Assembly: GCA_004794785.1 (NCBI GenBank)
Contig: SJOL01007263.1
Span: 595,473 to 659,472 of the forward strand
DNA length: 64,000 bases
DNA from: Opisthorchis felineus
Lineage: Eukaryota > Platyhelminthes > Trematoda > Opisthorchiida > Opisthorchiidae
Direction of reading: 5' to 3'
Shown piece by piece: positions 11,200-23,316 of this stretch. A model generated the notes under the pieces. The model was not told where the DNA came from. It was given only the letters and a program-made list of their open reading frames with translations, and made no database searches. Within the stretch, counting starts at the first letter, position 1; the number at the start of each line of letters is the position of its first letter. The translations under genes and the position numbers were made by a program.

Positions 11200-12455
11200 G
11201 GCCGTCACTTTTCAAGATTCCCCTTCAGCCATGGTAGCACGACGTATGAATCTCACATTCCTGAATGTGCTACGCAGCTGCTGGTATACCTTCTGCACGG
11301 CATGTTCAAAAGTGTCTGAGTGGTGCATCCGCCTTTTCGTCAGCCGTTGGCGTTCTCCTGACGATTGTTGTTCGCACTGCCAAAATGGACCACCCCGGGC
11401 TGTGCATGCGCCGCATATTTACAGATGACATACAGTCAGGGAAATGTGAGGTAAGGGGTAAATCCAGGGGCTGTGCCACCCAGCATTTGCGGGTGTTGCA
11501 AGAATCTGTCTTCCAATAATAAGGTCAAAAGAAAACTCACTGTACGGATTTGTCTAGGCAAACCATATAGTGGAATGTGTCAGATTCCACAGAGGATGTT
11601 TATGACCAAAATAAACGCATATTTTATGATGCGTACGTGCTTGCTGACTGCTTTGCGAGTATGGAAATAACAAAACATAACATCGCGCCTAAGCACTACG
11701 CTCGCTTGTCCATGAAGAACCACGTTACCTGATGTTGCTCGTCCATCATGTCGCTGAACAAGCCAAAGAGTTTACGCATGGGAGCAAACTGTTCGCTTAA
11801 CACAACGCATACATAAGCGGACGCCTGGTACTCATGCCCTCTGTGATCAGAAACGTGTACAGCTTGTCAGAATGCGACAAATTAGTTGCTTTAAAAAGAC
11901 TCGCCCAAAAAGTCTCGTAGCGTGTTTACCATCGGCATTAATCACATCTGGGAAGCGTCGAAGCAGCGCTATATGCGGAAATCTGTCGAAGTATAGGTGG
12001 CCGCAGCAACCTTCCTCCGACTGCAACACAAGCACACGTCCGGACTAGCGCAGCTTCGTCAAGACTGAAAGCATATCCTCTACCACAAAAAACCCAAACA
12101 TCCGTCATCTACTCAACAAAGGTTCTCGACACTTCTGGCGATAGATGTATATGTCCAGAGCGGTACTGACCCTGACAAATTCATCAGCTAAGAACTGCCA
12201 CACTTCACACGACGGTGTTTTATAATTCAACAGGGCCCTGTGGGTTCCGAACTCTTCTTCTGTTAGGCCTTGATTTGCCGAAGCTCGATCGAACAAAAGC
12301 TTGGGAAGCTCATGATTCGGTCCAGAATTATAAGAGGTGACCAAGAGATCGTTCCCCTGTCTCCTTGGACAAAAACCTGCTGGACAGCCGGTGCAACTTC
12401 CTATCTTCTTCCGATTCCTCGGCTTTCTGTTGGTTTTGCTGGCTGCCTGCTGCAA
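11200..12455 (-). pseudogene. Mutator-like (MULE/ZSWIM-type) transposase remnant
   Basis: Three pieces in different frames follow the order of a MULE transposase. A FAR1-like DNA-binding segment is at about 12280-12400 (GCPAGFCPRR ... SGPNHELPK, with the Cys and N-x-x-H positions of that domain). A piece at about 11850-12010 contains FPDVINADGKHATRLFG, resembling the start of the MULE transposase core with its DxT/DxK strand. A piece at about 11690-11835 contains AYVCVVLSEQF ... DMMDEQHQVTWFFMDK. A possible C-terminal piece (FEHAVQKVYQQLR) is near 11290. Frames are broken, so this is a fossil. Family assignment is from motif memory. Confidence 0.6.
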
Positions 12456-12459
12456 TTGT

Positions 12460-13165
12460 AGTGCACCCGTTCATTACGTACAACAGAGTTGGTGCTTTGG
12501 TTGCCCGCCGCACGCACGAACATCACCTATTTATCCTTCATGTATTCACTTAACGCCCTGTCAAATGACATGAAAGGTGAAAACCGGACAGCCGCCAAGT
12601 TCTCAATAAACATACCTGAAGCGATAGCACTGCAGCTTTCAAACTGAATCCGCGCCAACAATTAGGAACGGAAAATGATTAAAACAAATTTCAACAAAAT
12701 CAACGCATATTATGGTGGTTTTTTGGTTGAGCGTACACAAAGTAAAATGCAACATTTTTACGTACGTTTGTTTATTCGAACCAAAAAGGTTTTGGAGAAA
12801 AGAGCATTTGCCTGCTAAGGAGCAGCGTTCAAGTCAGGTCCAAGGCTTGGGTGGGTCACGCGAATCAAGTTCAAGCAGAATGTATGGGTCCCAAAGCGGA
12901 GCCACCGGAGTTTATGCCTCACAAGCGATACCGGACAAATTCGCTATAACTCTGAGGAGGAGTGCAAAACCGGAGTCAAGGGAAATGGATCTTATTTTAA
13001 CATCCTCATCACCTCGGGATAGACCGGCAAAATGCAGAGACCTCTGAGTCACTGCAGTTGAAGTCTAAGGTGAAGTCGGACAAAAGGGATCCCGCAGATA
13101 AGGCGCCCTAAACCGTACATCATTTCGACGAGATGGATACGTCGTCGACTTGCTGCGGAGCAAAG
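12460..13165. other. No gene recognised
   Basis: A 111-codon plus-strand frame at 12712-13047 has no recognisable motif and no splice or codon signal that supports it as a gene. Confidence 0.4.
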
Positions 13166-13167
13166 GG

Positions 13168-13390
13168 AGGCATATTTTCTTTGGTCAGAACATGGGCCAT
13201 TTGGGTTCAAGCATTTTGGCTCGACCATTGTCCCATCATGACAATTCTAGCTTGACTCCAAAGAGCTCTGACAAATCTATAAAAGCGGTGGTCGCAGACG
13301 ACTGACTCAAGCTACTATACCCTTGGATATAATATAGTGGGCGGAACAGCAAGCCCAGGATCAGCATGGGTGCTGTGATCCACATCGTTT
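13168..13390 (+). repeat. Decayed LTR remnant related to the LTR at 17433
   Basis: Shares ordered short blocks with the better-preserved LTR at 17433-17715: GGTCAGAAC, GGCTCGAC, TATAAAAG and ATAGTGGGCGGAACAGCAAGCC. Spacing is similar but the sequence between blocks has diverged. It is probably a solo LTR fossil of the same or a sister family. Confidence 0.45.
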
Positions 13391-14469
13391 TAACCGTAAA
13401 TTGAACTTACCAAGAATCGGACATGGATGCAAACATATGTGCTGTGCTGTAACATGTACGCCGTGCTGCCTGCGCCCTTGGGCTGAACCAGTCACGCGCT
13501 ACCCGTCGGCTCGTTTACTGTTGCCCTTGGGTCCGCCGGAAGACGAGTTGTTTTGCATACAAACTCCTGAACAACTCTTCTCAAGCTAACACTTCGCATC
13601 CCTTTTGCTGGCAGGTGAGTGACGCTCTGGAAGTCTCTTGGATAGTGTTCCGGCATGTCCGATCTAGCAGACATTTTGCATCAGTGCTGACTCAAATCGT
13701 GCAACACAGCGCCGGGACTCAGCATGCCAACGCATTCCCAAGACCTCGCGCAGGCCAGCTACCATCCGTCCTGAGTGATCACTAGCGAGAGACACTTCGT
13801 CGACCAAGTGACCATGTAATCTGGGGCATGGGGACCACAGTGTGCTGACTTTCGGCTTTCTCTGTTTGCGGGCCAGAAGCCCTGAACTTTAAACGTTCAT
13901 TCGAATATTCCCCGGCGTAAATTTCTCAAGAACGTATTTTCTTTAGCTTGGACTTGGTACAATTTCAGTTGGAGTAGAAATTCACGGTCATTGACCGGAA
14001 AATCCGCGAAGCTGATGCAGTTTCGTTCCAAAGAAACCAGCTCACAACCGGACAAACCAAAACTACCTGAGAAATTTCGGCGTCTTCTGGAAACGAGGTT
14101 CAAAAAGACCGTTACAAAGGATCTGGTAGGACACTGAATTGCCGCAAGTCAGAGATCACACAACTGATCTTGCAAAAGGGGGCCACGATGATTGGTCTCG
14201 CCCAAAAAGGCAAACATTTTCTGTTTAAGTGCCGAAGAACCAAACCAGAAACATTTTCCTTGAGGGGCGGAGACGTAGAACCCTACAATTGTAACTGAAG
14301 CCTTAAGAAATATTATGCGGGTTCGTATCCTGTCTCAACAAGGTGGAACTACAAACAGCATTTAACGAACTTGTTCCTAACTTAGGAGGATGCTCATGAG
14401 CTATTGCACAAGACAAGTCTAATATTCTTTGTGAAGCCAGCTAAATGGCATCCAAGGATCCGGAAGAGA

Positions 14470-14770
14470 AAATCACTTAGCTTGACTAGACACGGATATT
14501 TGATCGGTCGCTCAACGGGGACAGCCTTCAGCCAGGAAGAAAGCGATTGTCAAACAAATTTACAAGTCTGATGACCGCTTATCGCCCAGCCCTTGTTGAC
14601 GGACGGCACAACCTATCCAAAGACGAAGAACTTTATTGAACCCCGTAGTTTTCGGTTTCTCAAAAGCATTCTATTGAGCTCCACACGTTTCCACAAACGG
14701 GAATCAAGGAGGAATTCTACGCTAGATTAGGCCTTTTTTCAAGTATAAAGCTCAGAGTAAAAGTAATATT
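14470..14770 (+). pseudogene. CR1-like reverse transcriptase fragment, heavily decayed
   Basis: Nucleotide blocks match the better-preserved CR1-like copy at 18.8-20.2 kb: the region before the RT fingers (about 14500-14600, reading KRLSNKF then AYRP) and the palm block reading FGFSKAF at about 14653-14673. Stops interrupt it. It represents the finger-palm part of a non-LTR reverse transcriptase. Confidence 0.5.
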
Positions 14771-15491
14771 AACGTACCATTCCGCAACGGTCTTCACCGG
14801 AGTTCCTGAATACTCCTTTTTAGGATCAGTCTGATTGACGCTAGCAACCTCAATGTGCTCTCAAGTCCAGATCTGCATTGTGCGGACCATATAATATCTT
14901 GGGGTTCCAAGTCCAGCTCAATTCAAATGAGTACCGACGCTGCAAAGCAGCAGTTGCTGGACTGGCACCTTCTTCTGAATCACGGAGAATTCTCAGTAAG
15001 TGCTTTTGTCGTGCATGGAAAGAATAGATCAAGCTTCCAGGATTGGGGCGCCAACCTTTATTATAAACAGGCTTCTCGTTCCGGGCAGTTCGCACCTGGA
15101 ATAGCCTTCCTCCGGCGGCTGTACACGCTGGACTCAGTTAAAATCACCTTTGACGCTTTTTTATTTGGATCCACGCTTTAAAAACTTACTACTCAGTGCT
15201 AAAAACTTGGGGGGGGAGCGGTGCTATGCACATTTTTCCCGGGGCTTAGGTGAACGGAGACCACCGAACGACAGGAGCGAACTGCACCTGGAACGCTTGG
15301 GCAAAGCCTGCATCCTGCATATCGGTCCGCGTAATGGGTTAAAAGGTCAAGACATGATAGCTCAGAAAATATCATAGTCATTGACAGCAATACATCAGTG
15401 ATATACATTGACGCTTAATTACCTTTGCCGGTTCATACCCTCTTTGTTATCTTTGCTACAGCACAGTCGTAGTATTTGGATTGAAGTAAAC

Positions 15492-15665
15492 TCGAGATGA
15501 CTAAGTGGTTAAGGCGCGAACTCACTGACCGGTAGATCCGTTATCCAAACCCAACCCCAGTATCTCGACGGCCCCTGTCTAGGCCTGGGCAACCCGGCAG
15601 TGCCCTCACGCCTTGTTAGGGTAGCATGGCAACTAGGCGCCCAATAGGTTGCAGTTGAATGGTGC
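15492..15665 (+). repeat. tRNA-derived SINE copy 1
   Basis: Matches the SINE seen six more times in the window: a tRNA-like head (GATGACTAAGTGGTTAAGGC) followed by the body block CCCCTGTCTAGGCCTGGGCAA and the block ending in GGTAGCATGGCAACTAGGC. The B box is degraded. Confidence 0.75.
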
Positions 15666-15669
15666 CGCG

Positions 15670-17430
15670 AGCTCAGTTGTACTTGGACTCTATATTCTGT
15701 TTTCGGAAATAAGACGGACGTAAATCGATGAAGTGCATGCCGATCAATCCACACGGTAAAGGCAGCGAGATAAGAAAGTGCAATCTGAAAAGGGGATGCT
15801 AAGTGGCTAGTGTGAACCATAGTTTCACAATCGGTCATTTTCCTGGCTGAATTGCCTAAGGATGGGACCGTAGATCAGTAGTTCAAAGGTGGAACAGGAG
15901 AGAAGTTGAAAATTAACAATGAGCTAAACGAACAGACATCAGCGGTTGCATCCTTTTGCCTATAGGCGTTGCTGTCCACGAAGAATGAAGCCGCCCGAGT
16001 GATGTGGCGAGTACGGCGACATTGTTATGTTACACACCGATCATGCACCTTCACAAACCGCTCTAAACGGATCGTCAGAAGTGATCTAGTACTTCATGCG
16101 TTTTCGCCTTCGAATTTGTCCTTCAGGATTCCCGTCGCTATTAAATCCACTGTTTTGGCATTTGACTACTCATGGCATGCGATTCATGCACAAGCGAGCA
16201 TTCTGATTGGTTAGTTGTGCACAAGCCAGGAAGCACGCGCGTTCAAACTGCATTTGTGCACAAGCCAAGAAAAAAAACGAGTTAAATGGTTAAAGCGTAT
16301 AAACCAAGGAAAGATGGGCTGTCAGTGCAGGCGAGGAAATGGCATTAAACAATTTAAAGAATTTATTGCAGGAGATCTCTGCTTCTCCGCGTGAAAGGTG
16401 TACAATTTGACGTCTGTAAAATGAATAAGTAAACTTAACATCACAAAACGTATCCACGTACCTTAAAATGCCCCCCATCGACCTGCCTTTCTTCACACAA
16501 TCTGTTTCTGTCTACACACATAACTTCTTCCAATAAAAGTTTAGCAGGAACTTGACATTTGTGTGTTCGGAAATCTCGGTTGAAGCTTAACTATCGTCTT
16601 GGATATGTATACATATCCAAGACTTTTCGCACTCCGAACTTTAAGCTGCTTTCACCTTAGTTAATCGTCAAAAGCAGTAGTGTCCTGTGAAAAAATGTGC
16701 TAGCGGGGAAAGTCGGAAAGAAGTCGGACGACGTCTCTCGGATTTGAACCGCGAACACGCCCGCTGCTGTGCCAAGCTTATCCCACCAGGCCGCCAAGAT
16801 ACGAAAGGCCGTCGGTGGAAACATATGTTAAGCAGCTAAGCCGTCGGCTAAGGTCGTATGTTCGAGTTTGGATCACGTGACTCGGTCCAGCCAATCATTT
16901 GCTTGGGTTTGGCTTGCGCATGAATCGACTACCACTACACTACTCATTGACCGTACTGTCAGTGAAGTCGATTCACGCATCATCAGAGCTCGAGCAGTAC
17001 CCGCCATCACACACCATTCTTAGCGTGAGAAACCAATTTCCTGAGGTTAAAGGACAGCGTTGTATACAAAACGACTGCGAGTTCCATAATAATTGGCCTG
17101 TTCTAGACACATCGAGGGATTTCAGACATTTGCGCGCTGATATCCGCGCGGATAAGTGTACCAAGTAATGAATCCGAATCCCTTGAGCGGGAGGTAAGAC
17201 CCGTTGGATTAAGATGATTGGAAATGTACATTTTTGCCCCACTCCATCTGTTATCGTCATTATCGAGGGCACAACACCATTGTTCAAACTTGATGCATCG
17301 CTGCCTTACAACCATAATTTATTTGAAAGCTGTATTGTGAAGAAAATGATAAAGGTGCTTGGAGAAAGGATAAGCATCCTGTCCAGAGGTCATTGCCCAT
17401 AATAACAAACCACCAAGTCAATTGGAAGAA
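15670..17430. other. Mostly anonymous; one tRNA-like stretch
   Basis: No protein gene recognised. On the minus strand, about 16735-16800 reads like a tRNA or SINE head: an A-box-like GGCGGCCTGGTGGGATAAGC and a B-box-like GCGGTTCAAATCC. No full cloverleaf could be drawn, so it is not called a tRNA gene. Confidence 0.4.
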
Positions 17431-17432
17431 TT

Positions 17433-17715
17433 TGTCACGTGTGGGCCACAGACCAAACGAAACCATGCCTTGATTGGTCAGAACGTCAGTCAATCTGGAT
17501 CGAGCATCTTTAGCTCGACGCCTCTCGCCTCCTCACGGGAAATGTTGCATGATCATGTGGAGCATTCTGTGATAACCCTATAAATACGGTTGTGAAAATC
17601 TTGCTTTGTCTCCATAAAAGAGCTTATAAAGCTGCCGTGCCTTTCGATGTACCATAGTGGGTTGAGCAGGAAGCCAACGACCGACACAGAGTTGCACGAC
17701 CGTCCAGAATGCACA
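17433..17715 (+). repeat. Left LTR of a small CsRn1-like Ty3/Gypsy element
   Basis: Begins TGTCACGTGTGG and ends GCACAACA, the usual TG...CA limits. It contains a TATAAATAC promoter-like box near 17580. The stretch from about 17518 to 17677 is repeated at 18663-18828, and the last 35 bp recur at 20313-20347, which defines it as one LTR of a pair. The internal region begins after the final CA with ACTGGCGACAACCCGA, a possible primer-binding site. Confidence 0.75.
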
Positions 17716-17854
17716 ACAACTGGCGACAACCCGAACCCACGACGTCAATTTCGGCAGAGCACTTCCGAGTAATTCCACTGCAGCAACAGAGGCAGTTCGA
17801 AGAAGCACAGATCAGGTTTGTTGAACCTCTGATGCATTCAGGACGAAATCACCC

Positions 17855-18550
17855 AGTAAATTCGTCACAGTATGCATCAATGGCACGCCGGTTACCCTCC
17901 AACTTGACACAGGTTCTGACCACACTCTGATCCCAAAGCGAACCTGGGACGTAATTGGAAGGCCACCAGTGGAACACACAAAATGCACCGTTCGTAATGC
18001 GTCTGGTGGAAGCCTTAAACTGACCTGGAAGCTGAATTGTTCCGTAACGTTCAAGAGGATTCGATTCAATGGTACTTGCTACCTCACGAACTATACGGTC
18101 CTTGGTCTCTTGGGTCTGGATTGGATTAATGAGCTTCGACTCTTGGACCAACCCCTCAATACCTTTTGTAACGAAACAAATACAGGTGGCTGTAATACGT
18201 TCACGAGAACACCACATCCTGACGATTTTGTGGCCGCCACAGCTACAGCCAAACCAGAGACCAGTGGGAGCATAAGTGACGCAGCGGCTTTTCAGCTCCT
18301 GGCGTCGACAGCGGTAGCCCTCTCACTTCAAACCATTTTGGCGAATCTTGCCAGCAGCCTGCAACGTTGTACCCGCGGTCTGAGCCCTTCGGTCTACAGT
18401 CCAATGTTTATGCCGGTCGTTCCACTGCTACCCGGAAAGTCAAGTCAAGGGACTCCACAACAGTCACACAGAGGCTAGATACTGATTTGAGGATATGGGG
18501 AATGCTCTCCACGGTGGACGCAGGGTCCACTGCTACGTCAAGCACGAGGC
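17855..18550 (+). pseudogene. CsRn1-like LTR retrotransposon protease and fused integrase tail
   Basis: An aspartic protease reads from about 17855: FVTVCINGTPVTLQLDTGSD, with catalytic DTGSD at 17906-17920, and later LLGLDWI, the second conserved block of retropepsins. This style of protease (LDTGSD ... RTWDVIGRP) is the one I know from the CsRn1 family of trematodes. About 300 bp downstream the frame reads like the C-terminal tail of an integrase. Reverse transcriptase, RNase H and the integrase core are missing, so this is an internally deleted copy that cannot move by itself. Confidence 0.75.
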
Positions 18551-18662
18551 AAAAATAAGATCATAGGCACGGCCACGTCAGGTGAGTCAACTTCAGACAG
18601 GTTGCGGCTCCGTAAGGGAACTACGTCGCATGGGACACCAGACTGCCGTGGCATACCTCCAA

Positions 18663-18828
18663 AATTGAGGCTTCTCGCCTTCTCACGGAGCTTCTAGCAT
18701 TACCTTATGGGACATTCTGTGATAACCTTATAAATACGGTTAAAAAAATCTTCCTTTGTCTCCATAAAATGGCTGTCCGAAGCTGCCGTGCCTTTTGATA
18801 TACCATAGTGGGCGGAGCAGGAAGCCAA
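18663..18828 (+). repeat. Right LTR of the CsRn1-like element, first part
   Basis: Parallels the left LTR block by block: CTTCTCGCCTTCTCACGG, TTCTGTGATAACC, TATAAATACGGTT, CTTTGTCTCCATAAAA and GAGCAGGAAGCCAA. The match stops sharply at 18828, where CR1-like sequence begins, and resumes at 20313. Confidence 0.75.
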
Positions 18829-20312
18829 GCAGCTGGCTTTTCGTTAAATGCGGAACCGCTGTAAATCATAAATCTGCCAACGGAACACACGAAAACAAGC
18901 CATGTGTTATTAAAGTACATGAGAGAATCAAGCGAACCGTCTTCTCCTTGAGAGACAGAAACGGGGAACCCACAAGTGACCCAATAGTGGTATATGATAT
19001 CTACAGAGAACACTGTGCAGGCTTGTATTCTGTCCCAGTGACCTCGTCACATCCAATCTTTTCAAGACGTAACTACGAACTGCCTCTAAACAACATGGTC
19101 TTCACTGAGGGGGACATTCACCAACTTTTGCACAAGGCAACCCCCTTCAGTGCGTTGGGGCCAGACGAGGTCCATCCAGGGATCGTGGAGGAAACGTCGC
19201 TCACATCGGCGAAGCATTTCACCTGGTTCTTCGTCAGCCGCTTGACGAAGGAAACCTTCCCTCTACTTGGAAAGAAGCGGTTGTCACGCCGATCTACAAA
19301 ACTGGTGACCGACTATCGCCCTGAAGCTACAGGCCTATTAGCCTCACTAGCGTACCGTGCAAGGTGATGGGACGCATTCTCAAGTGAGCCATCTTAAATC
19401 GCCTCACCCTCAACAACTTGATATCCCTAGTGCAACACGGATCCCCCCAAACCGTTCTTGCTTAACTAACATGCTCGTATTTATGGACAGCTTAACCCGA
19501 GCTAAGGACGAAGGACTCATAACGGATGCCATATTTTTCGACTTCTCAAAGGCATTCGATCGAGTCCCACACGTCCCGCTGCTCCACAAACTCGAGTCTT
19601 ACGGGATTCAAGGGGAAATTTTACGCTGCTTTAAGGCAGTCTTATCAGGCGACATTCCGAGTGAAAGTAGACTCGACCTACTCTTCTTCGGCACCGGTCT
19701 CCATTGGAGCTCTTCAAGTCTCTGTTTTGGGACCACTTGTGTTTATGATCTACGTCAATGACCTTCCAGATGTTCTTTCAAGTCCATGTCTACTTTTTGC
19801 GGACAACTTGAAATCCAGGTGCCGGCCTTAAATCGTTGATTATGAAACGCATCTCGCGGTGCTCGACCTATTTTCCCTGGAGTATCGTCGCCTCCGGGGA
19901 GACCTAATATTTACTTACATCCTGTTTGAACAAGGTTTGGCCAACAGGATTTTCACCGTTGACCTAATTAACACACGACGGGGGCATGGTAAGCAGATTT
20001 TCAAGCTGAGAGCGCACACTTTTATTAGGCAACAATTTTTCTCATTTCGGGTAGTTGGTGTGTGGAATGACCTTCCTCTGACGGTTGTTCACGCTGCATC
20101 TAGTACCCAGTTCAAAGCACTTTTAGGTGCCTCTTTAGTTGAGTCCTCGCGCTGGCAAGATTACTGCCTCGCGCCGAGGAATTAAAGAGCAGTGCTACAC
20201 TTTTTTCGCTTGTGCCTTTCAGGTGAATTGAAGCCGCTGAAAGACAAGAACAAACCCGATCCGGGAAGTTTGGGCGAAAGCCCCGATCCTGTGTATCAAT
20301 CCGTAAATTCGT
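18829..20312 (+). mobile_element. CR1-like non-LTR retrotransposon, 5' truncated, inserted in an LTR
   Basis: Frames on the plus strand read in order: GLYSVPVTSS, FSALGPDEVHPGIV (finger region), DYRPEA, IFFDFSKAFDRVPH (palm motif A with Asp present), VSVLGPLVFMIYVNDLPD, then LLFADN where the catalytic FADD box has lost its last Asp. The 3' coding end reads [17 protein letters not shown], typical of the C terminus of this family, followed by about 120 bp of 3' untranslated sequence ending in AAATTCG. Several frameshifts make it a pseudogene. Its position inside the right LTR dates it after the LTR element. Confidence 0.8.
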
Positions 20313-20347
20313 GACACAGAGTTGCACGACCGTTTAGAAGGCACAAC
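20313..20347 (+). repeat. Right LTR of the CsRn1-like element, terminal part
   Basis: GACACAGAGTTGCACGACCG and the following bases to CACAACA match the end of the left LTR (17683-17715), picking up within six bases of where the right LTR match stopped at 18828. Confidence 0.75.
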
Positions 20348-20348
20348 A

Positions 20349-22075
20349 CATTCCGAGGTGTTTAAATCTTCGGACAATCTGGGTAGAAACCAACTACAAG
20401 AACGCCATTGACATCGGCTAGCAGGCATATCATACAGCGTCTCCAACTATGTACAGTGGCTCACACAAACCTAACCGTGGAGGACGAGTCACACCGATAG
20501 TACCTAAACATTTCCTAATCGCTTTGATAGCCCTCTGCTTGCACTACCCTAAATTGGGTACAGAAAACAAAACTTTCAGGCAAACGATAACTTTGCATGG
20601 GTGACGCATTACCCGACCATCGTAGCTTTTGGCGCTGGACACATTCTTCGAATTAAATCCCCGCTGCACAACCGAACACTCGCTTCCTGATTTTCCCGGT
20701 ATGAATTCGCCGACACCAACCCACACGAGCTATGATTCTGGGACAACCGTCATCGAGGACCTTAAGACTTAGTTCTGCTGTACGCTGAGGTCACGTCTCA
20801 CAGCAATACAACAAAACAGCTTGTACTGTAGCCTAATACACACATCCCTTGCGAATCAGGGATATGCCGCCACAAGTGTCTCGCGACCCGAGCCTTGGAG
20901 ATTCGTACAATAACCTCATCGTCCACACTACATCCACTATTCATGCGACCTCCAAGGCACGTAAAACTCCCCGGCAGTTGGTGTTTCTTTCCTTGGATTG
21001 TTATTGGCATGTAAAGAGGCATGATTTTGATCTGTCGATGCGAAGCGCCATGCCAAAAGACGATAACTTTGCTCAGTTGACCCATAAACCCATGCGCCTT
21101 ATTTTCCACATCGAAGACGAGATGGATGTCATCTGCACATTCCAGGTCGACAAGGCTTTTGTCAGTGGCTGTTTGAGCATCAGCGTTTTGAAGACCTTCC
21201 AGCGTTCGTCTCACTATCTCATAGATCACGAATTTAAGTAGGAATGGAGTGGGGGGGGGGCATCCCCGACGGACACCACTTTGTGTACGGAAACTTGGAG
21301 AGCTCTCCAAATACTCTCACACGGCTGAAAGTCTGAGAATACAAAGAACTTATGCTCACAAACTTTCGGGGCATTGATGGGCAAGCGTGTCGAGAAGAAC
21401 AGACCGGTCAACCGGGTCGAATGCGCCTTGGAAATCCAGGAGTACTAAAATTGTATGTATGACGCTCTAGCACGTGACAAAGTGTGATGATTTGGTCGAC
21501 GCAACCCCTACCACGCCGGAATCCTGCTTGCTGCTCTCGAGTCAGTGTTCCACGAGCTATCTGTAACTGCCTCATTCGGTAGGGGTCCTTTTTTGAAAAC
21601 CGACACTCACCGGTCATCCTCAGTTGTCCGGGACGGTTTTCTTCTCCCAAATAGAGGTAAACAGATCAGACAAACGTTGACTTAGGGCTTCACTCCCATC
21701 CCGTCATCCGGATCAGGAGCCCGGTGGTGCATGAGATAGGCTATTCAGCCATAGACCTCCGAGGCCGTAGTGTGTCCAGGTTCACCGTCCAAGATTCTAG
21801 TGCAGTTCGAATATCCGGCTGAATGCCAGCAGATGGTCACTATTTCTTCAAAGTGCTTGACTCAGCTGTTGGGGCATTGTTCTTTGTTAGAGATGGTGGT
21901 CTCAGTTTTATCCTTGATAGTTTCATTCTTAGGCGGTTTTTGGGGATCGGTCGCGTGGATCAACCGAAATAATCTAGACCATTTCCAGGATTCTTCGCCT
22001 CTCCCATTTTCTAGGCCTTCAGTGTTTGCCAGGCTTCACGGTCGGTGTGTACGCTAAATTTCACGTAGCGTGTGA
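20349..22075 (-). pseudogene. RTE/SR2-like non-LTR retrotransposon, decayed copy
   Basis: Minus-strand pieces follow the family order: DLFTSIWEKKTVPDN near 21670; REQQAGFRRGRGCVDQI near 21500; a gap in frame; SGVRRGCPPPTPF and LECADDIHLVF (catalytic YADD changed to CADD) in 20798-21310; WVGVGEFIPGKSGSECSVVQR near 20680; and the C-terminal SRCQWRSCSWFLPRLSED near 20410. Frames change at least four times. It is the 3' two thirds of an element. Confidence 0.78.
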
Positions 22076-22307
22076 TAATCCACTGGGTTGGTTGTGTTGG
22101 GGGCCGGCGGGAACATTTCTACGAGTTTCAAAACTCCATCTACTAGTAAGAGCCGCGTTTTCCACTCCAAATCAAAACGTTCGCTTGGGGCAGAAGATGC
22201 CGTCACTACCCGAACTGAAAGCGACGATTCTCATGTTCAATGTCGTGGGATTTATGTGCTGTCCTGGATTAGCTGTAAGCGCTTTTGCCCCACAAAAAAA
22301 TCACTCA

Positions 22308-22484
22308 GCTGTAGCACCCTTTCCGCACCTAACTGCCATGCCACCAGAAGGAAGCACGAGGGCTGGGATACTGTCAGGTTGCCCAAGTCTAGACAGGGGA
22401 AGTCGAGAGGTTGAGGTCGGGTTCGAACCACGGACCTCCCGGTCAGTAAATTTGAGCTCTAACCACTGAGCCATATATCTCCCT
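22308..22484 (-). repeat. tRNA-derived SINE copy 2
   Basis: On the minus strand it has the tRNA-like head with A box TGGCTCAGTGGTTAGAGC, B box GGTTCGAACCC, the body CCCCTGTCTAGACTTGGGCA and the end block with GGTGGCATGGCAGTTAGG. It is well preserved. Confidence 0.82.
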
Positions 22485-22489
22485 TGCTC

Positions 22490-23310
22490 CACAGAATACG
22501 GCGTACAAGTGGTTTCAGTGGATAGTGTGCAATTTGGTCTCTTAGCCCGTCTGTCTAGCTAAAGCTTGTCCTCCGAGCTTGTATTTTGTGAGGTCCACAA
22601 GAGATATCGGATAAATTATGTAGATGGTGCCTTATTTTATCCTTACCGGGGTGTTTGTCTGGGATGATTTCGAAGGTACAGACACCTTTCTAACGACTGA
22701 TCCCTAAAGATGTAGGATTTTGCAACGTATGACCATTGTTGTTTACAGCAACGTATGTGTTGACACTAGTGCTTCACTGCTGCACAGCCGCAGTCTTTTT
22801 AATTAAACTTCAAAATGAAAAAGAAGAGTCCGTTGTGGAGGGGATTGGTCGTGGCCTACTGGAAGCTTATGTTCTGTTCCTCAACCAGGCTGTCTGGACA
22901 GAATCTGATAGCACGAACCCCGGTGATACCAATTGGCCGCTGTATCGTGCAACTCTAGCCAAGTGCAGAGAAGGTCACGGAACCCGTGTCCTGAAAGATG
23001 GACCACACAAACAACACCCAGGATTCCGTAGTCTTTTTCATGCCCTTCTACTGATTCACACGTTGTCCACTCCAAAATAGCACCGCCCTTAAGAAAGTCC
23101 GTGAAACAATGCTCATCTTGGTAAACAATTATATGGCGTGCGCAGCATATGCCCTAGTCACCGCAGGCGGTGGTAATGGACATTTTCCTGAGTTCTTTGC
23201 GGCTTAAAGTGCATTTTACTCCATATGTTGTCACCTGGAGAACTGGAGTGTTTGGATCGCTTAATTCCCATATTCTTACTCGGACAGACGGAAAGAATGG
23301 GTCGAGAATT
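22490..23310. other. No gene recognised
   Basis: The longest plus-strand frame (22736-23080, 114 codons) begins with a hydrophobic stretch but matches no family I know. It lacks supporting splice or context signals. Confidence 0.4.
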
Positions 23311-23316
23311 CGGATA

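Noticed and set aside
16735..16800. tRNA gene on the minus strand
   Set aside because: Box-like motifs are present, but stems do not pair well by eye; kept only as a note.
22736..23080. 114-codon plus-strand frame with hydrophobic start as a membrane protein gene
   Set aside because: No family similarity, no splice or upstream signals, and repeat-rich surroundings.
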